DNA of 64,000 bases from Providencia rettgeri (GTDB lineage: Bacteria > Pseudomonadota > Gammaproteobacteria > Enterobacterales > Enterobacteriaceae). The position numbers were made by a program, and so were the translations under genes. Every line of letters begins with the position of its first letter. The first letter of the stretch is position 1. Positions 34,924-44,561 of this stretch are shown here, in pieces. Location of the stretch: contig NZ_CP096258.1 in assembly GCF_023205015.1 (NCBI RefSeq), positions 2,294,001 to 2,358,000 of the forward strand, written 5' to 3'. The notes beneath the pieces are model-generated. The model did not search any database. It was not told the DNA's origin and saw only the letters and a list, made by a program, of their open reading frames with translations.

Positions 34924-35505
34924 ATGACTGATTATTTATTACTCTTTGTTGGAACAGTGTTGGTTAACAACTTCGTCCTCGTTAAATTCCTTGGCTTATG
35001 CCCTTTTATGGGCGTCTCAAAAAAACTCGAACCGGCCATTGGGATGGGCTTAGCAACGACGTTTGTTATGACATTAGCGTCAATCAGTTCTTGGTTGATT
35101 GACACACTTATCCTTATTCCTCTCGACCTCATCTATTTGCGGACGCTAAGTTTTATTTTAGCGATTGCTGTCGTTGTACAGTTCACTGAAATGGTGGTCA
35201 GGAAAACGAGCCCAACGCTCTACCGTTTACTCGGTATTTTTCTGCCTTTAATTACCACCAACTGTGCAGTTCTTGGTGTTGCCTTATTAAATATTAATAT
35301 GTCTCATACTTTTATGCAGTCTGCCGTATACGGTTTTGGCGCTGCTGTGGGTTTCTCATTAGTGATGGTGTTATTTGCCGCTATTCGCGAACGTTTAGCT
35401 GTTGCCAATGTTCCCGCCCCATTTAAGGGCTCGTCAATTGGCTTAATTACCGCTGGCTTGATGTCTCTCGCGTTTATGGGCTTTAGTGGTTTGGTGAAAT
35501 TCTAA
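34924..35505 (+). CDS. rsxA: Electron transport complex subunit RsxA
   Basis: RsxA is a 193-residue integral membrane subunit with six hydrophobic segments, related to NqrE/RnfA. A cysteine in L-G-L-C-P-F-M-G-V-S and another in T-T-N-C-A-V-L-G are at the family positions proposed to hold an iron-sulfur centre in the membrane. It is the first gene of rsxABCDGE. The complex uses NAD(P)H to reduce SoxR and so turns off the superoxide response in E. coli. It ends in a TAATG overlap with rsxB. Confidence 0.96.
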   Translation: MTDYLLLFVGTVLVNNFVLVKFLGLCPFMGVSKKLEPAIGMGLATTFVMTLASISSWLIDTLILIPLDLIYLRTLSFILAIAVVVQFTEMVVRKTSPTLYRLLGIFLPLITTNCAVLGVALLNINMSHTFMQSAVYGFGAAVGFSLVMVLFAAIRERLAVANVPAPFKGSSIGLITAGLMSLAFMGFSGLVKF

Positions 35506-36119
35506 TGATGTCTGTATGGATTGCTATCGGTATATTAGCCGTTTTTGGCCTTATTTTCGGGCTGATGTTAGGATATGCCTCATTACGCTTCAAAGTTGAA
35601 GCTGACCCGATTGTCGAACAAGTTAAAGCGATATTGCCTCAAAGCCAGTGCGGTCAATGCAGTTACCCTGGTTGCCGTCCTTACGCTGAAGCGGTTGCCA
35701 ATAATGGGGAAATGATCAACAAATGCGCCCCAGGTGGCGAACAGGTCATGCTGAAAATCGCTGAATTGCTTAATGTCGACCCTCAACCCATTGATGGCGA
35801 TGAAGCAGCGCAAAACCCCGTCCGTAAAGTGGCTATTATCGATGAAGAAAACTGCATTGGTTGTACTAAATGTATCCAAGCCTGCCCTGTTGATGCCATT
35901 GTGGGTGCAACCCGCGCCATGCACACTGTGATTGAAGACTTGTGCACCGGCTGTGACTTATGCGTCGCCCCTTGCCCTACCGATTGTATTGAGCTTGTTC
36001 CTGTGAAAACCACCACAGCCAATTGGAAATGGGATTTAAACACCATCCCTGTAAAAAATATTAGTGTTGAACCCAATGAACAGCCTGTGACTAAAGCAAG
36101 AGGTGAAACTCATGCTTAA
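35505..36119 (+). CDS. rsxB: Electron transport complex iron-sulfur subunit RsxB
   Basis: This 204-residue protein has an N-terminal membrane anchor (residues 4-27). A C-G-Q-C-S-Y-P-G-C cluster motif follows near residue 47. Two ferredoxin motifs are also present: C-I-G-C-T-K-C-I-Q-A-C-P and C-T-G-C-D-L-C-V-A-P-C-P. It passes electrons within the Rsx complex. The start overlaps the rsxA stop (TAATG); a second ATG follows at 35508. It overlaps rsxC by 8 bases. Confidence 0.96.
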   Translation: MMSVWIAIGILAVFGLIFGLMLGYASLRFKVEADPIVEQVKAILPQSQCGQCSYPGCRPYAEAVANNGEMINKCAPGGEQVMLKIAELLNVDPQPIDGDEAAQNPVRKVAIIDEENCIGCTKCIQACPVDAIVGATRAMHTVIEDLCTGCDLCVAPCPTDCIELVPVKTTTANWKWDLNTIPVKNISVEPNEQPVTKARGETHA

Positions 36120-38799
36120 GCTCTTTAATTGGTTGAAAAAAGATAATATCTGGGATTTCAAAGGTGGGATCCATCCGCCTGAAATGAAGCTACAATCTAG
36201 CCAGACACCGATGCGTATTGCATCAGTGCCCGATGAGTTGTTTATTCCATTACAACAACATTTGGGCCCTGAGGGAGAACTCATTGTTCAGGTTGGTGAC
36301 TCAGTATTAAAAGGCCAGCCATTGACTAAAGGGCTTGGGCGTACTGTACCTGTTCATGCATCAACTTCAGGGGTGATCACTGCAATTGAACCTATGGTAA
36401 CGGCACACCCTTCTGGCTTAAAAGAATTGTGTGTGCGTATTGCAGCCGATGGCCAAGATACATGGTGTACTTTGTCCCCAGAGCCTAATTACGTTCAACT
36501 AACCCGTGCTGAATTACTGCAAAAAATTGAACAAGCTGGGATAGCTGGCCTCGGTGGTGCAGGTTTCCCAACCGCATCAAAATTGGCCGGGGGTCAAGAT
36601 GCGATTAAAACATTAATCATTAATGCAGCTGAATGTGAGCCTTATATCACAGCTGATGATAGGTTAATGCAAGAACATGCACAGGAAGTCATTGAAGGCT
36701 GTCGTGTTTTACAGCATTTATTGAACCCCGACCAAATATTAATTGGTATTGAAGATAATAAACCTGAGGCTATTCAGGCACTCAAAGATGCGATCACGCC
36801 ACAAGATAAACAGGTATTCATCAGGGTTATACCAACTAAATATCCATCTGGTGGTGCTAAACAGCTGACAAAAATTTTAACCGGAAAAGAAGTGCCGTCT
36901 GGTGCGCGTTCTTCACAAATTGGTGTGTTGATGCAAAACGTCGGTACTGTGGTCGCCATTAAACGCGCGGTTGTTGATGGCCAGCCATTGATTGAGCGAG
37001 TGGTAACTGTCACCGGAGAAGCAATCAGCAAACCGGGTAATTTTTGGACTCGTTTAGGGACCCCAGTTAAACATCTATTACAGCAATCCGGTTTTAATCC
37101 AGAGCCAGAACAAATGGTGATTATGGGGGGGCCTTTAATGGGCTTTACCCTACCCGACCTGAATGTCCCTGTCGTAAAAATTTGTAACTGTTTACTGGTT
37201 CCCACAATGGAAGAAATGGGACCTAAAGCACTAGAAGAAGCGTGTATTCGTTGTGGGTTATGTGTCGATGCCTGTCCAGCCGCGTTACTTCCTCAGCAAC
37301 TTTATTGGTTCAGTAAAGGGGATGAACACGAAAAAGCGCAAAAACATAATTTATTTGACTGCATAGAGTGCGGTGCATGTGCTTATGTATGCCCAAGTAA
37401 TATTCCGTTAGTGCAATATTATCGCCAAGAAAAAGCGGAAATTCGTGAAATTGCTCAAGAAGAGCGCCGAGCTGCTGAAGCTAAATTACGTTTTGAAGCA
37501 AAACAGTTGCGTATGGAACGTGATAAACAAGCACGAGAAGAACGCCATAAAAAAGCCGCGGTACAAGTTGATAGCGCGGATAAAGATGCAGTTAATGCAG
37601 CCTTGGCTCGAGTTAAAACCAAACAAGCAGCCACCGCGGAGCCCATTAAGATTATTTCTGGTGAACTGCCAGACAATAGTGCGGTGATTGCTGCTCGCGA
37701 AGCCCGTAAAGCTCAAGCTCGTGCAAAAAAAGCTGAAAAACTGGCTAATGCACAAACAAAACCCGTTGACACAGCGGCCTCGGGTGATCCTCGTAAAGAT
37801 GCTGTCGCAGCCGCCATTGCACGTGCGAAAGCCAAAAAAGCCGCACAAGCGCAACCGGCAACTGAGTCAGTCGCCGAAGCAGTCACTGATGCAGAGGCTG
37901 ATCCACGCAAAGCGGCTGTCGCAGCCGCCATTGCGCGTGCGAAAACTAAAAAAGCCGCACAAGCGCAACCGGCAACTGAGTCAGTCGCCGAAGCAGTCAC
38001 TGATGCAGAGGCTGATCCACGCAAAGCGGCTGTCGCAGCCGCCATTGCGCGTGCGAAAACTAAAAAAGCCGCACAAGCGCAATCAGCAAATGAGCCAGTC
38101 GCCGAAGCAGTCGCTGATGCAGAGGCTGATCCGCGCAAAGCCGCTGTTGCAGCCGCCATTGCACGTGCGAAAGCCAAAAAAGCGGCGCAAGCGCAACCAG
38201 CAACTGAGCCAGTCGCCGAAGCAGTCACTGATGCAGAGGCTGATCCACGCAAAGCAGCTGTCGCAGCCGCCATTGCACGTGCGAAAGCCAAAAAAGCCGC
38301 ACAAGCGCAACCGGCAACTGAGCCAGTCGCCGAAGCAGTCACTGATGCAGACGTTGACCCGCGCAAAGCCGCTGTTGCAGCCGCCATTGCACGTGCGAAA
38401 GCCAAAAAAGCGGCGCAAACACAACCTGCAAATGAGCCAGTCGCCGAAGCAGTCACTGATGCAGAGGCTGACCCACGCAAAGCCGCTGTCGCAGCTGCCA
38501 TTGCGCGTGCAAAAGCCAAAAAAGCGGCGCAAGCGCAACCAGCAACTGAGCCAGTCGCCGAAGCAGTCACTGATGCAGAGGCTGACCCACGCAAAGCCGC
38601 TGTCGCAGCCGCCATTGCACGTGCGAAAGCCAAAAAAGCCGCACAAGCGCAACAACTTGCACAAGAGGAGCTCACCCCAGCAGCTGAACAACCCATTGAA
38701 GAGGAAACCGATCCTCGAAAAATTGCCGTTGCCGCAGCGATCGCGCGAGTAAAAGCTAAGCAAGCACAAAAACAACATGAACAGACGACTACAGAGTAA
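36112..38799 (+). CDS. rsxC: Electron transport complex subunit RsxC with expanded C-terminal repeats
   Basis: RsxC is the NADH/FMN-binding peripheral subunit. The ATG at 36112 (M-L-K-L-F-N-W) matches E. coli; a GTG at 36103 is less likely. It has G-L-G-G-A-G-F-P-T near residue 145, F-C/N-type nucleotide segments, and two 4Fe-4S motifs, C-I-R-C-G-L-C-V-D-A-C-P and C-I-E-C-G-A-C-A-Y-V-C-P. A long charged helix follows. From about residue 559, eight 38-residue repeats start D-P-R-K-A-A-V-A-A-A-I-A-R-A-K, and a ninth partial one ends the protein. E. coli RsxC has shorter related repeats. The total length is 895 residues. Confidence 0.95.
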   Translation: MLKLFNWLKKDNIWDFKGGIHPPEMKLQSSQTPMRIASVPDELFIPLQQHLGPEGELIVQVGDSVLKGQPLTKGLGRTVPVHASTSGVITAIEPMVTAHPSGLKELCVRIAADGQDTWCTLSPEPNYVQLTRAELLQKIEQAGIAGLGGAGFPTASKLAGGQDAIKTLIINAAECEPYITADDRLMQEHAQEVIEGCRVLQHLLNPDQILIGIEDNKPEAIQALKDAITPQDKQVFIRVIPTKYPSGGAKQLTKILTGKEVPSGARSSQIGVLMQNVGTVVAIKRAVVDGQPLIERVVTVTGEAISKPGNFWTRLGTPVKHLLQQSGFNPEPEQMVIMGGPLMGFTLPDLNVPVVKICNCLLVPTMEEMGPKALEEACIRCGLCVDACPAALLPQQLYWFSKGDEHEKAQKHNLFDCIECGACAYVCPSNIPLVQYYRQEKAEIREIAQEERRAAEAKLRFEAKQLRMERDKQAREERHKKAAVQVDSADKDAVNAALARVKTKQAATAEPIKIISGELPDNSAVIAAREARKAQARAKKAEKLANAQTKPVDTAASGDPRKDAVAAAIARAKAKKAAQAQPATESVAEAVTDAEADPRKAAVAAAIARAKTKKAAQAQPATESVAEAVTDAEADPRKAAVAAAIARAKTKKAAQAQSANEPVAEAVADAEADPRKAAVAAAIARAKAKKAAQAQPATEPVAEAVTDAEADPRKAAVAAAIARAKAKKAAQAQPATEPVAEAVTDADVDPRKAAVAAAIARAKAKKAAQTQPANEPVAEAVTDAEADPRKAAVAAAIARAKAKKAAQAQPATEPVAEAVTDAEADPRKAAVAAAIARAKAKKAAQAQQLAQEELTPAAEQPIEEETDPRKIAVAAAIARVKAKQAQKQHEQTTTE
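37786..38709 (+). repeat. Eight in-frame 114-bp tandem repeats in rsxC
   Basis: Units begin at 37786, 37900, 38014, 38128, 38242, 38356, 38470 and 38584, each starting with codons for D-P-R-K. Spacing is exactly 114 bases. Adjacent units are near-identical at the DNA level, including silent positions, indicating recent duplication or conversion. The last linker is longer (126 bases). Repeat number is likely to vary between strains. Confidence 0.95.
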
Positions 38800-38810
38800 G
38801 TGATAACGAG

Positions 38811-39896
38811 ATGAAATTTAGGCCAATTGATGCGAAAAATCGCCGTTTAAAAATTGCTAGCGCGCCATTTACTCATAACAAACAAAGCACCAGTTTAGTC
38901 ATGTTTTGGGTACTTTTAGCGGCAATACCGGGTATTGTTGCTCAAGTTTATTTTTTTGGCGTTGGCACCTTATACCAAATTATTTTAGCGGTGCTAACTG
39001 CCCTTATCACAGAAGCAGTTTCTATTCGTTTACGCCAACAACCTGTAGTTCCTGTACTAAAAGATAATTCCGCCATTGTGACCGCGCTATTATTAGCCAT
39101 CAGCCTACCTCCGCTCTCACCTTGGTGGATGATCGTATTAGGGACATTTTTTGCCATAACAATTGCTAAGCAATGCTATGGCGGTTTGGGACAAAACCCG
39201 TTTAACCCTGCAATGGTGGGTTATGTTGTCTTGCTAATATCATTCCCTGTTCATATGACAAACTGGCTCCCCCCATATGAATTACAGAATATGTCGATTT
39301 CAGCACTTGATAGCCTATCCATTATTTTCAGTGGTCATACGCCAACAGGTATTACCCTCGAGCAATTACGTACAGGCATTGATGGTATGAGCCAAGCAAC
39401 CCCGCTTGATAGTTTTAAAACGGGGTTACTGACTCACTCTATTTCTGAAGTTTTACAGCAACCTATTTTACAAGGTTCCTTAGCGGGTATTGGTTGGCAA
39501 TGGGTAAATATTGGCTATTTAATCGGTGGTTTGTTCTTATTACAGCGCCGAATTATTAGCTGGCATATTCCGGTGTCATTCTTAGGCACATTGGCGGTCT
39601 TAACTGTTGTTAGTTACTTGATTGATGATAGCCAGCATGCCTCACCATGGGTTCATCTGTTGTCTGGCGCGACTATGCTAGGGGCATTTTTTATTGCTAC
39701 AGACCCTGTCACTGCATCGACTACGCCTAAGGGCCGGATTATTTTTGGTGTGATTATCGGTTTCCTTGTTTGGGTGATCCGTGTATACGGTGGTTACCCT
39801 GACGCTGTTGCATTTGCCGTGTTGCTCGCCAATATTACCGTCCCATTAATTGATTACTATACGCAGCCTCGTGCGTACGGTCATGGACATAAGTAA
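38811..39896 (+). CDS. rsxD: Electron transport complex subunit RsxD
   Basis: This is a 361-residue integral membrane flavoprotein with about nine to ten hydrophobic segments. T197 in M-S-Q-A-T-P-L lies in the S-x-A-T motif to which FMN is covalently attached in NqrB/RnfD proteins. G-Q-N-P-F-N-P-A-M and A-T-D-P-V-T-A-S are further family signatures. It starts 11 bases after rsxC. Confidence 0.95.
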   Translation: MKFRPIDAKNRRLKIASAPFTHNKQSTSLVMFWVLLAAIPGIVAQVYFFGVGTLYQIILAVLTALITEAVSIRLRQQPVVPVLKDNSAIVTALLLAISLPPLSPWWMIVLGTFFAITIAKQCYGGLGQNPFNPAMVGYVVLLISFPVHMTNWLPPYELQNMSISALDSLSIIFSGHTPTGITLEQLRTGIDGMSQATPLDSFKTGLLTHSISEVLQQPILQGSLAGIGWQWVNIGYLIGGLFLLQRRIISWHIPVSFLGTLAVLTVVSYLIDDSQHASPWVHLLSGATMLGAFFIATDPVTASTTPKGRIIFGVIIGFLVWVIRVYGGYPDAVAFAVLLANITVPLIDYYTQPRAYGHGHK

Positions 39897-39906
39897 GGAT
39901 AACCGT

Positions 39907-40536
39907 ATGTTGAACACGATGAGACGCCATGGGGTAACGTTAGCCATCTTTGCAGCAGGTACGACTGCGCTTAGTGCTACGGTGTACACGTTAACGAAAG
40001 GAACTATTGCTGAGCAAGCGGCTATTGTTCAAAAAAAACTACTCGACCAAGTGATACCAAATGATTTATATGACAACGACCTCGCAAAAGAGTGTTATTT
40101 AGTCTCTAATGAGGCCATACTTGGCAGCAAACAACCTAGGCGTTTATATCTCGCCCGTAAAAATGGTGAACCCGTTGCAGCTGCATTAGAAACAACCGCA
40201 CTAGATGGCTACTCTGGGGCTATACATTTATTAGTTGGAGCTGATTTTCACGGCACCGTACTGGGTACTCGCGTAACAGAACATCATGAAACCCCTGGGC
40301 TTGGGGACAAAATTGAGACACGAATATCTGATTGGATCACCTATTTTAGTGGTAAAAAAATAACTTCTGAAAATGACCCTAAATGGGCCGTTAAAAAAGA
40401 TGGAGGTGAATTTGATCAGTTTACTGGCGCAACAATTACACCTAGAGCGGTCGTCAATGCGACTAAACGTACAGCGGTATTTATGCAACAAATTCCACAA
40501 CAATTATCGAATTATCCACTCTGTGGGGACGAATAA
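39907..40536 (+). CDS. rsxG: Electron transport complex subunit RsxG
   Basis: This 209-residue protein has one N-terminal membrane segment (residues 9-28) and a periplasmic FMN domain. The flavin-attachment motif is F-T-G-A-T-I-T, with T176 the expected bonded threonine, and D-G-Y-S-G-A-I is conserved. The ATG at 39907 has TAAGGAT upstream and aligns with E. coli RsxG; an ATG at 39883 inside rsxD is an alternative. It overlaps rsxE by TAATG. Confidence 0.94.
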   Translation: MLNTMRRHGVTLAIFAAGTTALSATVYTLTKGTIAEQAAIVQKKLLDQVIPNDLYDNDLAKECYLVSNEAILGSKQPRRLYLARKNGEPVAAALETTALDGYSGAIHLLVGADFHGTVLGTRVTEHHETPGLGDKIETRISDWITYFSGKKITSENDPKWAVKKDGGEFDQFTGATITPRAVVNATKRTAVFMQQIPQQLSNYPLCGDE

Positions 40537-41252
40537 TGAGCGATTCATCTAAAGACTTATTAATGCAAGGTTTGTGGAAAAATAACTCTGCATTAGTTCA
40601 ATTATTGGGGCTTTGCCCTCTTCTTGCTGTTTCATCGACAGCAACAAACGCCTTAGGACTAGGTTTAGCGACAACATTAGTCTTAGTTTGTACTAATGTT
40701 ACCGTTTCTGCTTTACGCAGATGGGTTCCTTCGGAAATTCGAATCCCTATTTATGTAATGATTATTGCGTCCGTTGTCAGCGCTGTACAAATGTTGATCA
40801 ACGCATATGCATTTGGTTTATATGAATCTCTTGGGATCTTTATCCCACTCATCGTCACCAACTGTATTGTTATTGGGCGCGCAGAAGCCTATGCTTCTCG
40901 TAATCCTGTTGGGTTGTCCGCCCTTGATGGATTTGCTATGGGTTTAGGCGCTACGGCAACCTTGCTTGTCTTAGGTTCAATTCGTGAAATTTTAGGGAAT
41001 GGGACCTTATTTGATGGTGCTGATTTGTTACTCGGTTCTTGGGCCACCTCCCTTCGTATTGAAGTGTTACACCTTGATTCGCCATTTTTACTCGCTATGC
41101 TACCACCAGGTGCCTTTATTGGCCTCGCGCTACTTTTAGCTGCGAAGTATTTAATTGATGAAAAAATGAAAAAAAGAGCCGCACGACAATCTGGTGTCCA
41201 ACCAGAACGTGAATATGAAAAACAGCAAGGTTGCGGCAGCCATATTTCTTAA
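40536..41252 (+). CDS. rsxE: Electron transport complex subunit RsxE
   Basis: RsxE is a 238-residue integral membrane subunit paralogous to RsxA, with six hydrophobic segments. The paired cysteine motifs are L-G-L-C-P-L-L-A and V-T-N-C-I-V-I-G-R-A-E. A charged tail ends in C-G-S-H. It is the last gene of the complex, 19 bases from nth, probably the same transcript. Confidence 0.95.
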   Translation: MSDSSKDLLMQGLWKNNSALVQLLGLCPLLAVSSTATNALGLGLATTLVLVCTNVTVSALRRWVPSEIRIPIYVMIIASVVSAVQMLINAYAFGLYESLGIFIPLIVTNCIVIGRAEAYASRNPVGLSALDGFAMGLGATATLLVLGSIREILGNGTLFDGADLLLGSWATSLRIEVLHLDSPFLLAMLPPGAFIGLALLLAAKYLIDEKMKKRAARQSGVQPEREYEKQQGCGSHIS

Positions 41253-41271
41253 CAGTGATATTTTGTGAGCA

Positions 41272-41913
41272 ATGAATAAATCAAAACGCATTGAAATTCT
41301 AACTCGTCTACGGGATAACAACCCACACCCTACAACGGAGTTAGAATTTAACTCCCCCTTTGAGCTGTTAATCGCCGTTTTATTATCAGCTCAAGCGACT
41401 GATGTGAGCGTCAATAAGGCGACAGCAAAGCTCTACCCAGTTGCTAATACGCCTGAAACTATTATGGCGCTCGGTGTTGATGGGATAAAAGAATACATTA
41501 AAACCATTGGCTTATTTAATACCAAGGCTGAAAGTGTCTATAAAACCTGCCAAATTTTAATTGAAAAACACAACAGCCAAGTTCCTGAAAACCGAGAGGC
41601 CTTAGAGGCTTTGCCGGGTGTCGGTCGCAAGACGGCAAATGTGGTTCTTAATACCGCATTTGGTTGGCCGACTATCGCTGTTGACACGCACATTTTTCGT
41701 GTCTGTAACCGCACTAATTTTGCCCCAGGCAAGAATGTCGTTGAAGTTGAAGAAAAACTCCTTAAAGTTGTACCGCCAGAGTTTAAAGTCGATTGCCACC
41801 ATTGGTTTATTTTGCATGGCCGTTATACTTGTATTGCCCGCAAACCCCGCTGTGGCTCTTGTATTATCGAAGATTTATGCGAATTTAAAGAAAAAATTTA
41901 TCCAGAAGATTAA
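41272..41913 (+). CDS. nth: Endonuclease III (Nth)
   Basis: Nth removes oxidised pyrimidines from DNA and nicks the resulting site. In the helix-hairpin-helix L-P-G-V-G-R-K, K120 is the nucleophile, and D138 follows in V-D-T-H. The 4Fe-4S cluster ligands C187, C194, C197 and C203 have the exact family spacing. The 213-residue length is typical. Linkage to rsxABCDGE is conserved in E. coli and may couple redox defence with DNA repair. Confidence 0.97.
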   Translation: MNKSKRIEILTRLRDNNPHPTTELEFNSPFELLIAVLLSAQATDVSVNKATAKLYPVANTPETIMALGVDGIKEYIKTIGLFNTKAESVYKTCQILIEKHNSQVPENREALEALPGVGRKTANVVLNTAFGWPTIAVDTHIFRVCNRTNFAPGKNVVEVEEKLLKVVPPEFKVDCHHWFILHGRYTCIARKPRCGSCIIEDLCEFKEKIYPED

Positions 41914-42051
41914 CCACGATACTAATTTTATAGGTTACAGATAATCGATATTTTTAATGAAGAATCTAGTCAGTAACGCATTTTTTCCTTGCTCTAAGAC
42001 TTTGTCTTACGTAACAATAGAGCCAAACTCAATATCAATAAAACGGTAAGT

Positions 42052-43995
42052 ATGTTCCAAGACAACCCACTGCTCGCGCAACTTAAACAAACATTACATG
42101 CCCAGACTCCACGCGTCGAAGGGCTGGTGAAAAGCACAGAAAAAGGTTTTGGCTTTCTCGAAGTTGATGGCCAAAAAAGTTATTTTATTCCACCGCCTCA
42201 AATGAAAAAAGTCATGCACGGTGACCGTGTTATCGCCGCTGTTCATACAGATAAAGACCGTGAATTCGCAGAACCAGAAGAACTGGTGGAACCTTTCTTA
42301 GAAAGGTTTGTTGGGAAAATACAGAAAAAAGAAAATGATAACCGCTTATTTGTGATCCCTGACCATCCCTTACTTAAAGACATGATTTCTTGCCGTCCAG
42401 TCAATGGCATTACTCACGAATTTAAGCAAGATGATTGGGTGGTTGCACAAATGCGTCGCCACCCATTAAAAGGTGATAAAACCTTCTACGCTGAAATTAC
42501 TGAATTTATCACCGATGGTGATGACCATTTTGCACCATGGTGGGTAACGTTACGCCGTCACCAATTAGACCGTGATGAACCTCAAATGGTTGATAGCGAG
42601 CGAGATGACCAAGGCATTGAACGCATTGATTTAACTCACTTACACTTTACGACGATTGACAGTGCTAGCACTGAAGATATGGATGACGCACTCTATGTCG
42701 AAAGAATCGATAACGGTGACTTAAAGCTATATATCGCTATTGCTGACCCAACAAGCTATATCCCTGAAGGAAGCGAGCTGGATAAACTGGCTTTAGCCCG
42801 TGGATATACCAACTATCTGCCCGGTTTTAATATTCCAATGTTACCGCGTAAGTTGTCAGATGACCTATGCTCTTTGCGCCCAAATGAGCGTCGCCCTGCT
42901 TTAGTCTGTATTGCGCTAATCAAAGAAGATGGACGTATTGATGATCACATTGAATTTTTCAGTGCTTGGGTTGAATCAAAATCTAAATTAGTTTATGACG
43001 AAGTCTCCGATTGGCTTGAAAATACAGGTAGTTGGCAGCCTGAGAATGATATTGATAAACAGCAAATTTTACTGCTTAAAGAAATGGCTGACAGGCGTTT
43101 GCAATGGCGTGAAAACAATGCACTCGTGTTCAAAGATCGCCCTGATTACCGCTTTATATTAGATGATAGCGGAAATGTGATAGATATCGTGACCGAGCGT
43201 CGCCGCAGTTCTAATCGCATCGTTGAAGAAGCGATGATTACTTCTAACCTTTGTGCCGCAGCAGTACTAAAAGAAAAGTTAGGATTTGGCGTATTTAATG
43301 TACATATGGGGTTTGAACCACTGCAAATTGACCAAGTTGTTCAAACACTAAAAGACAATGGCATTGAAACCACGGCAGAATCGCTATTAACACTAGAAGG
43401 TTTCCGTCAACTACGTCGTCAATTAGATGCTCAGCCGACACAATTCCTTGATAGCCGTATTCGTCGTTATCAAACTTTCGCAGAAGTCAAAGCGGATCCC
43501 GGACCACATTTTGGTTTAGGGTTTGCAGCTTATGCGACTTGGACTTCACCAATTCGTAAATACACCGATATCGTCAATCACCGCTTAATCAAATCTATTA
43601 TTGCGGGTAAACCTTCAACAGATAAACCCTCTGAAGAATTATCAATCAAACTAGCGGAACGTCGCCGTGCAAACCGTATGGCTGAACGCGATGTTGGTGA
43701 TTGGCTCTACTCTCGTTACTTAAAACCTTTTGAAGGTACAGATACAAAATTCCCGGCTGAAATTATTGATATTACCCGTGGTGGAGTACGAATCCGTTTA
43801 GTCGACAATGGTGCTGTCGCATTTGTTCCGGCTCCCTTTATTCATAGCGTTCGTGATGAAATTCAATGTAGCCAAGAAACAGGTAATGTTCTTGTGAAAG
43901 GTGAAGTTGCTTACCAGCTTAATGATATTATCAATGTCACCATTAGCGAAGTACGTATGGAAACACGCAATATCGTCGCTAGACCCGCCGAGTAA
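42052..43995 (+). CDS. rnb: Exoribonuclease II (Rnb)
   Basis: RNase II degrades single-stranded RNA 3' to 5'. The 647-residue protein has N-terminal cold-shock domains (G-F-G-F-L-E-V-D). The central RNB domain has the catalytic aspartate cluster in S-T-E-D-M-D-D-A-L and the late R-R-x-x-N-R-I-V-E-E-A-M. An S1 domain is at the C-terminus (G-G-V-R-I-R-L-V-D-N-G). A strong terminator follows. Confidence 0.96.
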   Translation: MFQDNPLLAQLKQTLHAQTPRVEGLVKSTEKGFGFLEVDGQKSYFIPPPQMKKVMHGDRVIAAVHTDKDREFAEPEELVEPFLERFVGKIQKKENDNRLFVIPDHPLLKDMISCRPVNGITHEFKQDDWVVAQMRRHPLKGDKTFYAEITEFITDGDDHFAPWWVTLRRHQLDRDEPQMVDSERDDQGIERIDLTHLHFTTIDSASTEDMDDALYVERIDNGDLKLYIAIADPTSYIPEGSELDKLALARGYTNYLPGFNIPMLPRKLSDDLCSLRPNERRPALVCIALIKEDGRIDDHIEFFSAWVESKSKLVYDEVSDWLENTGSWQPENDIDKQQILLLKEMADRRLQWRENNALVFKDRPDYRFILDDSGNVIDIVTERRRSSNRIVEEAMITSNLCAAAVLKEKLGFGVFNVHMGFEPLQIDQVVQTLKDNGIETTAESLLTLEGFRQLRRQLDAQPTQFLDSRIRRYQTFAEVKADPGPHFGLGFAAYATWTSPIRKYTDIVNHRLIKSIIAGKPSTDKPSEELSIKLAERRRANRMAERDVGDWLYSRYLKPFEGTDTKFPAEIIDITRGGVRIRLVDNGAVAFVPAPFIHSVRDEIQCSQETGNVLVKGEVAYQLNDIINVTISEVRMETRNIVARPAE

Positions 43996-44014
43996 CAACG
44001 TTTATGCTACACTT

Positions 44015-44050
44015 AAAAGACCATAGCTTTTGATTCCTATGGTCTTTTAT
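44015..44050 (+). terminator. Terminator after rnb
   Basis: AAAAGACCATAG (44015-44026) pairs perfectly with CTATGGTCTTTT (44037-44048), whose 3' end is the T-run. Confidence 0.85.
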
Positions 44051-44197
44051 TCCTCTATTTATTGTTTTTCAACCTCAAATTCGGTTAAACGTTAAACTGT
44101 ATGCGTTTTCCGATATTTTTTCCTGATTATTCTTATTCGTAAATTTACCTATCGTGATATTTTATTAACTGTTAAATCTGCACTAAGGGTCAATAAA

Positions 44198-44416
44198 ATG
44201 AACATAGTAAACAAACGTATTTTATCATTTGCGGTAATAGCCACTGTCGCTATCAGTGTCAGTGCCTGCTCAAATATGTCTAAACGCGATAAAAACACCG
44301 CGATCGGCGCTGGTGTAGGGGCTGTTGGTGGTGCTGTATTGACAGGTGGAAGCTCTATAGGAACTGTTGGTGGTGCGGCTATCGGTGGAATTATTGGCCA
44401 CCAAGTTGGTAAATAA
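44198..44416 (+). CDS. osmB: Osmotically inducible lipoprotein OsmB
   Basis: This 72-residue lipoprotein has a lipobox (S-V-S-A-C) giving C25 as the lipidated residue. The mature part is a glycine-zipper (G-A-G-V-G-A-V-G-G-A-V-L) ending G-H-Q-V-G-K as in E. coli OsmB. It is expected to be anchored to the outer membrane. In E. coli osmB is induced by osmotic and envelope stress. A bidirectional terminator follows. Confidence 0.95.
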   Translation: MNIVNKRILSFAVIATVAISVSACSNMSKRDKNTAIGAGVGAVGGAVLTGGSSIGTVGGAAIGGIIGHQVGK

Positions 44417-44451
44417 AGACCACTATCTCCTTTACGACCTCTCCTTAGTCT

Positions 44452-44481
44452 AAAATAGCGTTCATCATGAACGCTATTTTA
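44452..44481 (+). terminator. Terminator after osmB
   Basis: AAAATAGCGTTCA (44452-44464) pairs perfectly with TGAACGCTATTTT (44468-44480) around a 3-base loop, with T residues at the end. Confidence 0.85.
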
Positions 44482-44504
44482 ATATCCGATAATTGATTAA
44501 ACTA

Positions 44505-44534
44505 TTGACGACAAAAAGTGTACAAAGTACACTT
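44505..44534 (+). promoter_or_regulatory. Toxin-antitoxin promoter with palindromic operator
   Basis: TTGACG at 44505-44510 and TACACT at 44528-44533, 17 bases apart, form a good sigma-70 promoter. The operator AAGTGTAC-AAA-GTACACTT (44516-44534) is a perfect palindrome covering the -10 region. Its place just before the toxin gene suits autorepression by the antitoxin. Confidence 0.65.
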
Positions 44535-44561
44535 ACAAATAACACAAAGGGAGGGAACCCT

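Noticed and set aside
37713..38778. Long reading frames on the opposite strand and in another frame across the rsxC repeats
   Set aside because: They arise because the 114-bp repeat length is a multiple of three, which keeps any stop-free frame open. They lack starts with ribosome sites, and their products are low-complexity.
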